Assembly: GCF_030380735.1 (NCBI RefSeq)
Contig: NZ_JAUDRZ010000026.1
Span: 869,370-933,369 of the forward strand
Length of the DNA: 64,000 nucleotides
Origin: Rhizobium sp. S152
Lineage (GTDB): Bacteria > Pseudomonadota > Alphaproteobacteria > Rhizobiales > Rhizobiaceae
Reading direction: 5' to 3'
Shown here: positions 49,657 through 58,454 of the stretch, piece after piece
Layout: the number at the start of each line of letters is the position of its first letter
Position numbering within the stretch: position 1 is the first letter of the stretch
Notes under the pieces: model-generated
Databases searched by the model: none
Seen by the model: the letters and a program-made list of their open reading frames with translations, nothing else
What the model was told of the DNA's origin: nothing
Made by a program: the position numbers and the translations under genes

Positions 49657-50409
49657 ATGACAGACAAACCATCCGTTCTGAGAGAAACCGACGCGGAAGC
49701 GCGCAAGCTCGCGCGCACGCTTCTGCGCTCGGCCCGCTACGCCGCCATTGCCGTTCTCGATCCCGAGACCGGCTTCCCCTTCGCCAGCCGCGTGCTCGTC
49801 GGCACCGATATCGACGGCGCGCCCGTGATCCTCGTTTCCGGCCTTTCGGCGCACACGCGTGCGCTGGAAAAGGACCGTCGCGCGTCACTTCTCACCGGCG
49901 AGCCCGGCAAGGGCGATCCGCTGGCCTATGCCCGCCTGACGACACTGTGCCTGGCCGAGCCCGTCGAGCGCGACAGCGATACGCATGCGCGAATTCGCAC
50001 CCGATTTCTCGCCCGCCACGCAAAGGCGAATCTCTATATCGATTTCCCGGACTTTCGTTTCTTTCGTTTGGCTCCTCAGTCGGCAAGCCTCAACGGCGGC
50101 TTCGGCAGAGCCTATGTTTTGACCGGCGAAGACCTGCTGATTCTGTCTCCCGCCAATGAGGCGGTGGCGGCGCGAGCCGACGAGATAGTGCGAGATCTAG
50201 TAGAAAGAGACCCGAATCTCGCCTCCGCAACAGCGACCGGCCTTAAGGCGCCAAAAGGTAATTGGCGCATCTATGGCCTGGATTGCGGGGGTTTTGACCT
50301 TATTTCGGGGGATTTGTTGCTGCGTTGCGAACTGGATACCGTCGCGACCGACGTTAACGCTCTTTATTCACATATATCTAACATAAAATACTCAATACCT
50401 GAAATTTAG
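49657..50409 (+). CDS. HugZ-like haem-utilisation / pyridoxamine-phosphate-oxidase-fold protein
   Basis: The 250-residue protein has a split-barrel flavin-reductase-like fold (residues 20-165; RYAAIAVLDPETGFPFASRV, ILVSGLSAHTRALEKDRRAS, FRFFRLAPQSASLNGGFGRA) and a C-terminal DUF2470-like domain (YGLDCGGFDLISGDLLLRCE). HugZ proteins bind or degrade haem. It follows choV by 31 bases, but the function is unrelated; co-transcription is possible. The last part becomes AT-rich. The TonB-dependent receptor 10 kb away could be a functional partner but is not linked. Confidence 0.78.
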   Translation: MTDKPSVLRETDAEARKLARTLLRSARYAAIAVLDPETGFPFASRVLVGTDIDGAPVILVSGLSAHTRALEKDRRASLLTGEPGKGDPLAYARLTTLCLAEPVERDSDTHARIRTRFLARHAKANLYIDFPDFRFFRLAPQSASLNGGFGRAYVLTGEDLLILSPANEAVAARADEIVRDLVERDPNLASATATGLKAPKGNWRIYGLDCGGFDLISGDLLLRCELDTVATDVNALYSHISNIKYSIPEI

Positions 50410-50510
50410 CTATATACAATCTTGAGACCCAATTGCTAATTTCCCTCCGCCGCCGTCCCTGATTGCGGACAGGCTTTTTTTCAAATTTGTTTCACATCGG
50501 GAAGACGATT

Positions 50511-50828
50511 ATGGACACAATAGATTTGGCCGCCAATGCAAACGTAGCGGCCGCTTTGCTCTCGGCAATGGCAAACCCGAAAAGATTGCTGATCCTCTGT
50601 AATTTGGTGAAAGGCGAGATTCCGGTGGGTGCGCTTGCAACGCAGGTCGGCCTCAGCCAGTCGGCTCTTTCCCAGCACCTTTCGAAGCTGCGCGCGCAGA
50701 AGCTGGTCAAGACCCGCCGCGATGCGCAGACGATCTACTACTCCAGCAATTCCGCTCCTGTTCTGAAGATCCTCGAGACCCTCGAAGACATCTACGCCGT
50801 CAACAACCAGAACAAGTCTGCGGCCTGA
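50511..50828 (+). CDS. nolR: NolR-like ArsR family transcriptional regulator
   Basis: The 105-residue protein has the ArsR winged helix (LLSAMANPKRLLILCNLVKG, VGLSQSALSQHLSKLRAQKL, TRRDAQTIYYSSNSAPVLKI). These stretches match the S. meliloti NolR protein as I recall it (AMANPKRLLIL, QSALSQHLSKLRAQ, TRRDAQTIYYSS). NolR represses nod and other genes in rhizobia. There are no Cys/His metal ligands in the recognition helix, so it is probably not a metal sensor. ATG 50511 (MDTIDLAANANV) was chosen; upstream sequence contains GGAAGACG. The identity as NolR itself needs a comparison; the family is certain. Confidence 0.72.
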   Translation: MDTIDLAANANVAAALLSAMANPKRLLILCNLVKGEIPVGALATQVGLSQSALSQHLSKLRAQKLVKTRRDAQTIYYSSNSAPVLKILETLEDIYAVNNQNKSAA

Positions 50829-50926
50829 CGAATGCTCCGACATCACGTCGGTTCATAAGCCGCGCTATCCGGAGATGAACCCGGAATAGTTCGGCAACAT
50901 CATTTCAGCACCTGACCATATTTGTG

Positions 50927-50960
50927 AACCGGCAAACCAAGGTTTGCCGGTTTTGTTTTG
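50927..50960 (+). terminator. Intrinsic terminator after nolR
   Basis: ACCGGCAAA pairs with TTTGCCGGT and is followed by TTTGTTTTG. It serves the nolR-like gene. Confidence 0.85.
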
Positions 50961-50975
50961 CAAGGCTGAAACGAC

Positions 50976-51005
50976 AAAGGCCGCCTGCACAAAACAGGCG
51001 GCCTC
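50976..51005 (-). terminator. Intrinsic terminator of the epimerase-like gene
   Basis: GAGGCCGCCTG pairs with CAGGCGGCCTTT in the minus-strand transcript, with a loop of 7 bases and T-rich sequence behind. It lies 31 bases past the stop at 51037. Confidence 0.8.
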
Positions 51006-51036
51006 GCTATATGGCGGACGGTTCGAGCTCCCGGCG

Positions 51037-51936
51037 TCAGGCCGCGAGGCTGCGATAGTCCATTGCGTCGAGATCGGCGATCAACCCCGGACCGGTCGGG
51101 TTCCAGTTCAGGACGCGGCGCGTCTTTTCGCTCGATGCCGGGAAATCGAGCCCGGCGAACATCGCCATCCAGCCGAAATGCGCGGCCGCCTGCTCCGCCG
51201 GGATCGAGACCACGGGAAGCTTCAGCCCACGCCCAAGCGCCTCGGCGATGTCACGGGTGGTAATCCCTTCCTCACCCACCGCATTATAGCGCGCGCCCGG
51301 CTCCGCCCGCTCGATCACCAGCCTGTAGAGCAAGGCGACGTCCGCGAGATGACCCGCCGGAAAGCGGTTGCGCCCTTCGCCGACATAGCCGACCACGGCC
51401 TTCTCCCGCGCGATTTCCACCAGCGGCGAGATCAGCCCCTGCTTGACCGTGTTGTGCACCTGCGGCAGCCGCACGACCGAGACGTTCACACCCTCGTCGA
51501 GCAGCGCGTTGCCCGCCAGTTCCGAAGCGACCCGCGGGTTGGGATGCTCGAGATTGCAGATATCCTCGCTGGCCGGCTTACCGAGCTCGGAATTGCCGAG
51601 CCCGGTTCCAGAGGTGATGACCAGCGGCCGGTTCGATCCTTTCAGCGCCTCGCCCATGGCATGGATGACGCGGCTGTCCTTCTGGCAATTCTCGACGAAG
51701 CGTGAGAAATCATGGTCGAAGGCCGTGTGGATCACGGCATCGGCCTTCTCCGCGCCACTGCGAAGGCTTTCCGGCTCCTCCAGCGTGCCACGATGAACCT
51801 CCGCACCCGCCTTTTCCAGCGCCCGCGCGCCGGCGTCCGACCGGGTCATGCCGATCACCTGATGCCCGGCCTTCAGAAGTACAGGCACGACCGCCGATCC
51901 GATGAAGCCGGTTGCTCCCGTGAGGAAGATACGCAT
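51037..51936 (-). CDS. NAD(P)-dependent epimerase / SDR family oxidoreductase
   Basis: The 299-residue protein has the Rossmann start MRIFLTGATGFIGSAVVPVL (GATGFIG) and the atypical extended-SDR arrangement (DAVIHTAFDHDFSRFVENCQ, PLVITSGTGLGN). It is a predicted NAD(P)-dependent oxidoreductase acting on an unknown small molecule. The start at ATG 51936 has AAGGAGA upstream. It is divergent from an MmyB-type regulator 97 bases away, a common regulator-SDR pair that suggests control by that regulator. Substrate unknown. Confidence 0.85.
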   Translation of the reverse strand: MRIFLTGATGFIGSAVVPVLLKAGHQVIGMTRSDAGARALEKAGAEVHRGTLEEPESLRSGAEKADAVIHTAFDHDFSRFVENCQKDSRVIHAMGEALKGSNRPLVITSGTGLGNSELGKPASEDICNLEHPNPRVASELAGNALLDEGVNVSVVRLPQVHNTVKQGLISPLVEIAREKAVVGYVGEGRNRFPAGHLADVALLYRLVIERAEPGARYNAVGEEGITTRDIAEALGRGLKLPVVSIPAEQAAAHFGWMAMFAGLDFPASSEKTRRVLNWNPTGPGLIADLDAMDYRSLAA

Positions 51937-51988
51937 TTGGATGTCTCCTTCTTGATGACAGGCCAACTATCGCGTATCTTTTATGCTG

Positions 51989-52017
51989 TTAAAGTAGTGA
52001 CATTATCCTATTATAAT
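51989..52017 (+). promoter_or_regulatory. Promoter of the MmyB-type regulator
   Basis: TTAAAG (51989-51994) and a perfect TATAAT (52012-52017) are spaced by 17 bases, 16 bases before ATG 52034. The same AT-rich 97-base gap must hold the divergent SDR promoter and the operator. Confidence 0.6.
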
Positions 52018-52033
52018 TCTCAACAGGAATGCC

Positions 52034-52867
52034 ATGACCGCCGAGACCAACGCCCTGGGCCTCTTCCTTCGCGATCGCCGCATGCGGCTCGATCCCGCCG
52101 TCTTCGGATTCTCCGGCCGCAGGCGCACGCCCGGCCTCAGGCGCGAGGAAGTCGCCCAGCGCGCCAACATCAGCCCCACATGGTACACCTGGCTCGAACA
52201 GGGACGCGGCGGCGCCCCCTCCTCCGATGTCCTGAACCGCATCGCGCGCGGCCTCATGCTCACCGAGCCGGAGCGTGAGCATGTCTTCATGCTGGCGCTC
52301 GGCCGCCCGCCGGAAGTCCGCTACCACAGCGCCGAGGGCATCAGCCCACGCCTGCAGCGCCTGATCGACACGCTCGACGGCAGTCCCGCGCTCGTCAGGA
52401 CCGCGGCCTGGGACGTCGTTGCCTGGAACCGCGCCGCGACGTTCGTCATGACGGATTACGGCAAGCTCGCGCCCGGCGACCGCAACATCCTTCGGCTGCT
52501 TTTCGTCAAGCGCGATATCCGCAACATCCAGCACGACTGGCAGACGATGGCCCGCTTCATCGTCGGCTCGTTTCGCGCCGACGTCGCCCGCGCCGGCGCC
52601 ACCTCCGAGATCACCGAACTGGTGGACGAGCTTTGCCGCACCAGCCCCGAATTCGAGGCTCTCTGGCGCGAAAACGAGGTTGTCGGCCCGAGCGAAGGCA
52701 CCAAGCGCCTGCGCCATCCCGTGCTCGGCGACATCGAACTCGAATATTCCGGCTTTGCGGTCGATGGCCGCCCGGATCTCAATCTGGTCGTCTACAACCC
52801 CGTCGATCCAGCAGTGGCCGCGCGCGTCCGCGCAATGGTCGCCGAGAGCGCCGCGGCCCCTCTCTAG
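52034..52867 (+). CDS. Helix-turn-helix regulator with MmyB-like ligand domain
   Basis: The 277-residue protein has an N-terminal XRE-type helix-turn-helix (LRREEVAQRANISPTWYTWL, EQGRGGAPSSDVLNRIARGL) and a C-terminal MmyB-like PAS ligand domain (VRTAAWDVVAWNRAATFVMT, FRADVARAGATSEITELVDE, FRHPVLGDIELEYSGFAVDG-type region). Such regulators of the MmyB group often bind fatty-acid-like ligands and sit divergent to an SDR gene that they repress. That arrangement is seen here. The ligand is inferred only from the family. Confidence 0.88.
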   Translation: MTAETNALGLFLRDRRMRLDPAVFGFSGRRRTPGLRREEVAQRANISPTWYTWLEQGRGGAPSSDVLNRIARGLMLTEPEREHVFMLALGRPPEVRYHSAEGISPRLQRLIDTLDGSPALVRTAAWDVVAWNRAATFVMTDYGKLAPGDRNILRLLFVKRDIRNIQHDWQTMARFIVGSFRADVARAGATSEITELVDELCRTSPEFEALWRENEVVGPSEGTKRLRHPVLGDIELEYSGFAVDGRPDLNLVVYNPVDPAVAARVRAMVAESAAAPL

Positions 52868-52975
52868 AAGCCCCCGCCTCTTCGCTATCTCTTCGTCAGG
52901 CCACGATTTTCTGCTATGATGTGTCGCTTTGGCATTCCGCCGGGAGGGCGGAAAAGCGGACGGGAGGAGAGCGTC

Positions 52976-54001
52976 GTGGACCAGACGAAAACCACCTTGC
53001 GCTACGGCATGGAGCCCGGCCTGCGTTTCGCCCAGTTGCTCGACGGACAGGGCGGCAGCCGCGCGCTGACCATGACCGAGATGTGCAACTGGACGCCGGC
53101 AGACGGCATTGCCTGGTTCCACCTCGAGCGCGACCATCCGGCCGCCGCTGCATGGGTCAGCGACAAGGCGGCGCTCGATCCTCTGGTCGTGGAAGCACTG
53201 ATCGATGAGGATTCCCGCCCGCGCGTCGAGCAGATCGATGACGGCCTGCTGATTATCCTGCGCGGCGTCTGCACCGCCCCGCCCGATGAAGCGCCGCTTC
53301 CCGACGAGGAGATCGATCTGGTGCCGCTGCATATCTGGGTGGACGAGCATCGCCTGATCACCCTCCGCGACAGCGGCCATTACCTGACCGCCCTGCGCGA
53401 CATCCGGCTCGCGCTCGACAAGGGCAAGGGCCCGAAGCAGGCCGGCGAACTGCTGGCCCTCGTCAGCGAAAAGCTGGTGCGCGACATCGAGCCCGTCCTC
53501 GACGCCATGGACGAAGAGGTCGACGAACTCGACGAGATGATCTTCCACGGCGATGCCGGGGCCGTGCGCGAGCGGCTGAAGCTCCTGCGCCGCCGCGCCG
53601 TGCAGCTGCGCCGCTACCTCTACCCGCAGCGCGACGCGCTCAACCGCATCGAGCACGAGGATGCCCCCTGGATCACCGAACGCGACCGCCTGCGGTTCCG
53701 CGAGGTGATCGACAAGCTGATGCGCTACATCGACTACCTCGACGCCATCCGCGACCGCACCGGCATCCTCCACGACGACCTTTCCACCGTGATCAGCGAG
53801 CGCATCGCCCACAGCTCCAACCGCCTCGCGGCACTCGCCGCCCTGCTCCTGCCGCCAAGCGTGGTGGCCGGCCTCTTCGGCATGAACGTCGGCGGCATTC
53901 CCGGCGTCAACGACGGCTGGGCCTTCCTCGCCATCGTCGGCTGCGTCACCATCGTATCCGTCGCCACGCTATGGGTGCTGAAGCGGATCAACTGGCTGTG
54001 A
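52976..54001 (+). CDS. ZntB/CorA family cation transporter
   Basis: The 341-residue protein has a long N-terminal cytosolic domain and two C-terminal membrane helices with the loop GMNVGGIPG, closer to ZntB (G-x-N-x-G-G) than to CorA (GMN-F). Funnel helices are seen (LAALAALLLPPSVVAGLFGM, then AFLAIVGCVTIVSVATLWVL). ZntB proteins move zinc, and CorA magnesium, across the inner membrane as pentamers. I prefer GTG 52976 (VDQTKTTLRYGMEPG) because GGGAGGAG precedes it. An ATG at 52916 is possible but would put that site inside the gene. Metal choice is inferred. Confidence 0.86.
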   Translation: MDQTKTTLRYGMEPGLRFAQLLDGQGGSRALTMTEMCNWTPADGIAWFHLERDHPAAAAWVSDKAALDPLVVEALIDEDSRPRVEQIDDGLLIILRGVCTAPPDEAPLPDEEIDLVPLHIWVDEHRLITLRDSGHYLTALRDIRLALDKGKGPKQAGELLALVSEKLVRDIEPVLDAMDEEVDELDEMIFHGDAGAVRERLKLLRRRAVQLRRYLYPQRDALNRIEHEDAPWITERDRLRFREVIDKLMRYIDYLDAIRDRTGILHDDLSTVISERIAHSSNRLAALAALLLPPSVVAGLFGMNVGGIPGVNDGWAFLAIVGCVTIVSVATLWVLKRINWL

Positions 54002-54277
54002 GGGCCGGAGGAAGAATTCCAGAAAAATCGCAATCCGAACAACAAACGCGCCCGGTCCATGGCAATCCGGACAAAAACATCGGTCCTTTTGTTATTATCT
54101 TGCGGAATCCCGCCAAAATTCCTAGAAAATCTCCCCTGCGCGCTGCGAGCCAAACATGGCCGTATCGCGTATTGATCGCATCGCCGTCGATCGTCCTTTG
54201 GCGCGGCTCCAAGCCGCGGAACGATCCGGAATGCGATCTCCCAACGCGGGTCGAAGACCCATCCAAGGAGAGACAAA

Positions 54278-55381
54278 ATGATCCTGAAGACCCTGACGGC
54301 GGCGCTGGTTGCCTCCATCTCTTTCGCATCGCTGGCGCATGCCGACATCACCATCGGCCTCATCGCGCCGCTGACCGGCCCCGTTGCCGCTTACGGCGAC
54401 CAGGTGAAGAACGGCGCCCAGACCGCCGTTGACGAAATCAACAAGGCCGGCGGCATCCTCGGCGAGAAGGTCGTGCTGAAGTTCGCCGACGACGCCGGCG
54501 AACCCAAGCAGGGTGTTTCGGCCGCCAACCAGCTCGTCGGCGACGGCATCCGCTATGTCGTTGGCCCGGTCACTTCGGGCGTCGCCATCCCGGCGTCCGA
54601 CGTCTTCGCTGAAAACGGCGTGCTGATGGTCACCCCGACCGCGACCGCCCCTGACCTGACGAAGCGTGGCCTTGCCAACGTGCTGCGCACCTGCGGCCGC
54701 GACGACCAGCAGGCCGAAGTCGCCGCCAACTACGTCCTGAAGAACTTCAAGGACAAGCGCGTCGCCATCATCAATGACAAGGGCGCTTACGGTAAGGGCC
54801 TGGCCGACTCGTTCAAGGCGACGCTGAACGCCGGCGGCATCAAGGAAGTCCTCGACGACGCGCTCTCGCCCGGCGACAAGGACTTCAGCGCGCTTACCAC
54901 GCGCCTGAAGGCCGAGAAGGTCGACGTCGTCTATTTCGGCGGCTACCACCCGGAAGGCGGCCTGCTCGCTCGCCAGCTGCATGACCTGCAGGTCAATGCC
55001 GTGATCATCGGCGGCGACGGCCTGTCGAACAGCGAGTTCTGGAACATCGGCACCGATGCCGCCGCCGGCACCATCTTCACCAACGCCGTCGACGCCACCA
55101 AGAGCCCCGATTCCAAGGCAGCCGCCGACGCGCTGAAGGCCAAGGGCATCCCGGCCGAAGCCTTCACGCTGAACGCCTATGCCGCCGTAGAAGTCATCAA
55201 GGCCGGCATCGAGAAGGCCGGCAGCGCCGAGGATTCCGAAGCCGTGACGACCGCGCTCAAGGCCGGCGAACCGATCGCCACCGCCATCGGCAAGCTCACC
55301 TACGGCGAAACCGGCGACCTGACCTCGCAGAGCTTCTCCCTCTACAAGTGGGAAGCCGGCAAGATCGTCTCCGCCGAGTAA
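54278..55381 (+). CDS. Branched-chain amino acid ABC transporter substrate-binding protein (BraC/LivK type)
   Basis: The 367-residue periplasmic protein starts with a signal peptide (LTAALVASISFASLAHA) and has the type I binding-protein fold: ITIGLIAPLTGPVAAYGDQV, GGILGEKVVLKFADDAGEPK, VGPVTSGVAIPASDVFAENG. It binds Leu, Ile, Val or other amino acids for the Bra/Liv uptake system. The permease and ATPase genes are not adjacent; it is a lone gene, as BraC is in Rhizobium. A strong AAGGAGAG precedes the ATG. A terminator follows. Confidence 0.92.
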   Translation: MILKTLTAALVASISFASLAHADITIGLIAPLTGPVAAYGDQVKNGAQTAVDEINKAGGILGEKVVLKFADDAGEPKQGVSAANQLVGDGIRYVVGPVTSGVAIPASDVFAENGVLMVTPTATAPDLTKRGLANVLRTCGRDDQQAEVAANYVLKNFKDKRVAIINDKGAYGKGLADSFKATLNAGGIKEVLDDALSPGDKDFSALTTRLKAEKVDVVYFGGYHPEGGLLARQLHDLQVNAVIIGGDGLSNSEFWNIGTDAAAGTIFTNAVDATKSPDSKAAADALKAKGIPAEAFTLNAYAAVEVIKAGIEKAGSAEDSEAVTTALKAGEPIATAIGKLTYGETGDLTSQSFSLYKWEAGKIVSAE

Positions 55382-55403
55382 TTCGGCCAGTCGATACGCA
55401 TAG

Positions 55404-55432
55404 GAACGGGCGTCTTGGGCGCCCGTTTTCGT
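55404..55432 (+). terminator. Intrinsic terminator after the BraC-type gene
   Basis: AACGGGCG-T-C pairs with GGCGCCCGTT (AACGGGCGtcttgggCGCCCGTT) followed by TTCGTTTG. It is the only structured element between the gene and the repeat array. Confidence 0.85.
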
Positions 55433-55476
55433 TTGTGGGCGACGCCGTGACTATGATGTTCAGAGACACAGGCAAT

Positions 55477-55743
55477 CCACCCGCGGTCGTCGTCCTCGGG
55501 CTTGTCCCGAGGACCTAAGCACGCCTCCGCGCACTCAACGCTCATGGACCCTGCCCCGAGCGGATCGCAGGCCTAAGCCATCACAGCCATGAACGTTGCA
55601 TTCGCAGCGCCGTGCTTAGATCCTCGGGACGACGGCCGAGGATGACGCCGAGAGCGTGGCTAAGCGCGCGGATAGAACGCAAAGATTGCGTTTCGAAACG
55701 GCAGCGCCTGGCACCGATACTGCTTTGGAGTAATACCAAAACC
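55477..55743. repeat. Composite palindromic repeat, unit 1 (267 bp)
   Basis: The unit has three parts. The first arm (55489-55522) holds CCTCGGG-CTTGT-CCCGAGG. An inverted, diverged copy of that arm lies at about 55611-55646. The third part is a perfect small hairpin AACGCAA-AGA-TTGCGTT at 55676-55692. The 34-base first arm occurs exactly, reversed, at 30645-30678. It belongs to an array of three complete and one partial unit. Confidence 0.85.
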
Positions 55744-56010
55744 CCACCCGCGACGTCGTCCTCGGGCTTGTCCCGAGGACCTAACCACGCCTCCGCGCAC
55801 TCAACGCTCATGGACCCTGCCCCGAGCGGATCGCAGGCCTAAGCCGTCACATCCACGACTGTTGCATTCCCAGCACCGTGCTTAGATCCTCGGCACGATG
55901 GCCGAGGATGACGCCGAGGGCGTGGCTAAGCGCCCGGATAGAACGCAAAGATTGCGTTTCGAAACGGCTGCGCCTGGCACCGATACTGCTTTGGCAGTAA
56001 TACCAAAACC
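55744..56010. repeat. Composite palindromic repeat, unit 2 (267 bp)
   Basis: Same structure as unit 1 and exactly the same length. It differs at several shared positions from units 1 and 3: CGACGTCG instead of CGGTCGTCG near the start, CCGTCACATCCACGACTG in the middle, and GGCAGTAA instead of GGAGTAA near the end. The one-base loss and one-base gain cancel. Confidence 0.85.
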
Positions 56011-56277
56011 CCACCCGCGGTCGTCGTCCTCCGGCTTGTCCCGAGGACCTAAGCACGGCTCCGCGCACTCAACGCTCATGGACCCTGCCCCGAGCGGATC
56101 GCAGGCCTAAGCCATCACAGCCATGAACGTTGCATTCGCAGCACCGTGCTTAGATCCTCGGCACGACGGCCGAGGATGACGCCGAGAGCGTGGCTAAGCG
56201 CCCGGATAGAACGCAAAGATTGCGTTTCGAAACGGCAGCGCCTGGCACCGATACTGCTTTGGAGTAATACCAAAACC
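56011..56277. repeat. Composite palindromic repeat, unit 3 (267 bp)
   Basis: Nearly identical to unit 1, sharing the variants CGGTCGTCG, CCATCACAGCCATGAACG and GGAGTAA, and unlike unit 2. This suggests that units 1-2 were duplicated as a 534-base block. Confidence 0.85.
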
Positions 56278-56355
56278 CCACCCGCGACGTCGTCCTCGGG
56301 CTTGTCCCGAGGATCTAAGCACGCCTCGGCGCACGCGACGTGCATGGACCCAGCC
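56278..56355. repeat. Composite palindromic repeat, partial unit 4
   Basis: Begins with the unit 2 variant (CGACGTCG), keeps the first arm, then diverges after about 75 bases (GCACGCGACGTGCATGG). It ends about 90 bases before the adenine deaminase start. Confidence 0.8.
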
Positions 56356-56443
56356 CCGCCGTCCACAAAGCCGCATCATCCGATCCACACACCACCTCAA
56401 ATGCGCTATAACCCCGATGATTCAAAACAAACCAGAGAGCCCC

Positions 56444-58141
56444 ATGACCGAACGCCTCGAACGCCTCATCGACCAGGGAACCGGCCGCGAACCGGCCGAT
56501 ATCGTGCTCAAGGGCGGGCGGTTCTTTGATCTGGTGACGGGCGAACTGGTGGCGTCGGATATCGCGATCTCGGGCGACACCATCGTCGGCACCTGCGGCG
56601 GTTACAACGGCAAGACCGAGATCGACATATCTGGCCGCATCGTCGTCCCCGGCTTCATCGACACGCACCTGCACATCGAAAGCTCGCTCGTCACCCCGCA
56701 CGAGTTCGACCGCTGCGTTCTCCCCTATGGCGTGACGACCGTGATCTGCGACCCGCACGAGATCGCCAACGTGCTCGGCGCCGAAGGCATCCGCTACTTC
56801 CTGGAGTCTGCCGAACAAACGATCATGGACATCCGCGTCCAGCTCTCCTCCTGCGTCCCCGCCACGCATCTGGAAACCTCCGGCGCCGACCTGCCGATCG
56901 AAAAGCTCCTGCCCTTCCGCGACCACAAGAAAGTCATCGGTCTTGCCGAATTCATGAATTTCCCCGGCGTGATCCACAAGGATCCCGTCTGCATGGCGAA
57001 GTTGGCGGCATTCCAGGGCGACCATATCGACGGCCACGCGCCGCTTCTCTCGGGCAACGACCTCAACGGCTACCTCTCGGCCGGCATCCGCACAGAGCAT
57101 GAATGCACGAGCGCCGAGGAAGCGCTCGAAAAGATTCGCAAAGGCATGCACATCCTGGTGCGCGAGGGCTCCGTCTCCAAGGATCTTCACGCGCTGATAT
57201 CAATCATCACCGAGCGCCTGTCCCCGCATCTGGCGCTTTGCACGGACGACCGCAATCCGCTCGATATCGCCGAGCAGGGCCACCTCGACTACATGATCCG
57301 CACCGCCATCAAACACGGCGTCGAGCCGCTCGCCATCTACCGCGCCGCCTCGATTTCGGCCGCCCGCGCCTTTGGCCTCAGAGACCGCGGCCTCGTCGCC
57401 CCCGGCTGGCGCGCCGATCTTGTAATCATCGACAGCCTGGAGAACTGCAAGGCCGAGACGATCTTTGCGGCTGGTCGAGAGGTGACACCGGAGCTCTTCG
57501 CGACCCGCAAGCCCGTTTCCCCCGTCGGCCTCGACAGCGTCAAGGCCCGCCCGGTCAACGCCGCTCACTTCGGCGTGCCGGTTGCCGATGGCGAAACGCC
57601 CGTCATCGGCGTCATGCCGGGCAAGATCATCACCGAACACCGCCGCTACCGCCTGCCGATGAAGGGCAACCAGACGGCGGTCGATCTGGATAACGACATC
57701 ATCAAGGTCGCCGTCATCGAGCGCCACGGCAAGAACGGCAACCACGCCAACGGCTTTGTCCAGGGTTTCGGCCTGAAGAAGGGCGCGATCGCCTCCACCG
57801 TCGGTCATGATAGCCATAACATCTGCGTGGTCGGCGTTTCGGAAGACGACATGGCGATGGCCGCCAACCGGCTCGGCGACATCAAGGGCGGCTTCGTCGT
57901 CGTCGAGGATGGCAAGGTTACGGGCGAGATCGCGCTCCCCATCGCCGGCCTGATGAGCCTTGAGCCCTACGAGACCGTGCGCGACACGCTGCACGACCTG
58001 CGAAAGGCCGCCTACGCCCTCGGCACGACCCTCGAAGAACCCTTCCTCCAGGTCGCCTTCCTGCCGCTGCCGGTTATCCCGCATCTGAAGATATCGGACA
58101 TGGGCATGGTGGATGTCGATCAGTTCAAGCTGATCGGATGA
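56444..58141 (+). CDS. ade: Adenine deaminase
   Basis: The 565-residue enzyme deaminates adenine to hypoxanthine in purine salvage. It is an amidohydrolase-fold protein with metal ligands in DTHLHIESSLVTPHEFDR and CDPHEIANVLG, the family block EFMNFPGVIHKDP, and DGHAPLLSGNDLNGYLSAGI with EHECTSAEEALEKIRKGMHI. TDDRNPLDIAEQGHLDYMIR follows. The C-terminal domain (SVSEDDMAMAANRL region) is that of Ade. I chose ATG 56444 (MTERLERLIDQG); ATG 56417 adds nine residues. It lies directly after the repeat array and stands alone. Confidence 0.95.
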   Translation: MTERLERLIDQGTGREPADIVLKGGRFFDLVTGELVASDIAISGDTIVGTCGGYNGKTEIDISGRIVVPGFIDTHLHIESSLVTPHEFDRCVLPYGVTTVICDPHEIANVLGAEGIRYFLESAEQTIMDIRVQLSSCVPATHLETSGADLPIEKLLPFRDHKKVIGLAEFMNFPGVIHKDPVCMAKLAAFQGDHIDGHAPLLSGNDLNGYLSAGIRTEHECTSAEEALEKIRKGMHILVREGSVSKDLHALISIITERLSPHLALCTDDRNPLDIAEQGHLDYMIRTAIKHGVEPLAIYRAASISAARAFGLRDRGLVAPGWRADLVIIDSLENCKAETIFAAGREVTPELFATRKPVSPVGLDSVKARPVNAAHFGVPVADGETPVIGVMPGKIITEHRRYRLPMKGNQTAVDLDNDIIKVAVIERHGKNGNHANGFVQGFGLKKGAIASTVGHDSHNICVVGVSEDDMAMAANRLGDIKGGFVVVEDGKVTGEIALPIAGLMSLEPYETVRDTLHDLRKAAYALGTTLEEPFLQVAFLPLPVIPHLKISDMGMVDVDQFKLIG

Positions 58142-58163
58142 GGTCTGGGTTGGCAGATGTTGC

Positions 58164-58454
58164 CTACGCGGCGTGACGTTTGGTGGTCAACTCGAGCCCA
58201 AAGGCCTTGAGCACCGCCAGCGTCGTCTCCAGCGTCGGGTTGCCGTTTTCACTGAGCGCCACATAGAGATGCTCGCGCGCCAGCCCGGTTTTTCGCGAAA
58301 TTTTCGTCATGCCCTTAGCGCGGGCGACGACGCCGAGCGCAGAAGCGATGAACTTCGCATCGCCCGTCTTCAGCACCTCATCGAGATAGGCTTCGACGGC
58401 CTCATCGGAATCGAGCATTTCGGCGGGATCAAAGTCGAATATCTCTTCAGTCAT
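58164..58454 (-). CDS. HigA-type antitoxin (addiction module antidote)
   Basis: The 96-residue protein has an N-terminal MTEEIFDFDPAEMLDSDEAV and an XRE-like helix-turn-helix (GVVARAKGMTKISRKTGLAR, NPTLETTLAVLKAFGLELT), as in antidotes of the HigA/probable addiction module family. It would bind the toxin encoded just upstream and repress the operon. Start ATG 58454 overlaps the toxin stop by 8 bases. It is convergent with adenine deaminase. Confidence 0.88.
   Translation of the reverse strand: MTEEIFDFDPAEMLDSDEAVEAYLDEVLKTGDAKFIASALGVVARAKGMTKISRKTGLAREHLYVALSENGNPTLETTLAVLKAFGLELTTKRHAA

Noticed and set aside
51989..53812. 607-codon open frame on the minus strand over the MmyB regulator and the ZntB-like gene
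   Set aside because: Both overlapped genes have clear motifs and ribosome sites. The antisense frame has none.
55581..56529. Short open frames repeated in the 267-bp array (starting MSVECAEA or MLRSS)
   Set aside because: The frames recur because 267 is a multiple of three and the units are copies. They have no ribosome sites, and the palindromic arms explain the sequence.
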